A stretch of DNA of 64,000 nucleotides, taken from contig NZ_QEQQ01000006.1 of NCBI RefSeq assembly GCF_003097235.1, positions 124,001 to 188,000 on the forward strand, read 5' to 3'. Below are positions 63,973-64,000 of the stretch, in pieces; position 1 is the stretch's first letter, and every line of letters starts with the position of its first letter. Source of the DNA: Pseudomonas sp. CC120222-01a (GTDB taxonomy: Bacteria > Pseudomonadota > Gammaproteobacteria > Pseudomonadales > Pseudomonadaceae). The notes below the pieces were generated by a model. The model was not told where the DNA came from. It saw only the letters and a list, made by a program, of their open reading frames with translations, and made no database searches. Both the position numbers and the translations under genes were made by a program.

Positions 63973-64000
63973 TTACTCTCCGCGCAGGGCCGAAACCAGC
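63973..64000 (-). CDS. flgB: Proximal rod protein FlgB, last codons only
   Basis: Only the final eight codons and TAA stop are inside the window (reading L-V-S-A-L-R-G-E). Their position immediately before flgC identifies the gene; almost nothing of the protein can be checked here. Confidence 0.7.

Overview
The window is a high-GC, fully coding flagellar/chemotaxis locus of a Pseudomonas. Every credible gene reads on the minus strand, so transcription runs from the right end to the left end. The organism is most likely in the P. putida group or close to it. Three things support this: the FleQ/FleSR/FliA/FleN regulators, the uninterrupted run from flg genes through fliC and fle/fli genes to che genes (split into separate loci in P. 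aeruginosa), and two families of REP palindromes of the type abundant in P. putida genomes.

Layout in transcription order. At 64000-61419 are flgB (3' end only), flgC, flgD and flgE. A 61-residue predicted secreted protein (61286-61101), a REP pair and an intrinsic terminator follow. A sigma-54 promoter then starts flgF-G-H-I-J-K-L (60921-52659). From 52544 to 32143 lies a glycosylation island: a 1193-residue flagellin-glycosyltransferase-like protein, a CDP-sugar branch (rfbF, rfbG, an RfbC-like epimerase, two C-methyltransferase-like proteins, a short-chain reductase, a CmcI-like protein), a 972-residue glycosyltransferase, a pseudaminic acid branch (pseC, pseF, a pseG-pseH fusion, pseI), a KAS III enzyme, a Maf/DUF115 transferase and an 84-residue helical protein. 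The flagellin gene fliC (31932-31078) follows behind a sigma-28 promoter, then flaG, fliD, fliS and fliT.

Next come the regulators fleQ, fleS and fleR (28120-23849), then fliE-F-G-H-I-J (23740-17861), the hsbA-hsbR-hptB signalling operon (17696-15283), fliK, fliL-M-N-O-P-Q-R-flhB (13518-8096), flhA-flhF-fleN-fliA (7848-2736), and cheY-cheZ-cheA (2614 to beyond position 1). CheA is cut by the window edge.

Regulation can be read from the DNA. Six sites match the sigma-54 -24/-12 pattern with exact GG-N10-GC spacing, in front of flgF, fleS, fliE, fliK, fliL and flhA. Two sites match the sigma-28 pattern, in front of fliC and fliS. A sigma-70-like promoter precedes fleQ, and a near-consensus CRP/Vfr palindrome lies upstream of fliC. 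This fits the Pseudomonas cascade of FleQ + sigma-54, then FleSR, then FliA.

The observations most worth a second look are: a 25-codon open frame in front of pseC that looks like the remains of pseB, the one missing step of the pseudaminic acid pathway; a roughly 269-bp near-perfect palindrome between fliK and the fliL promoter; REP palindromes whose tip hairpins show compensatory base changes; the double-sugar glycosylation island with two C-methyltransferase-like proteins; and the CRP-like site upstream of flagellin.
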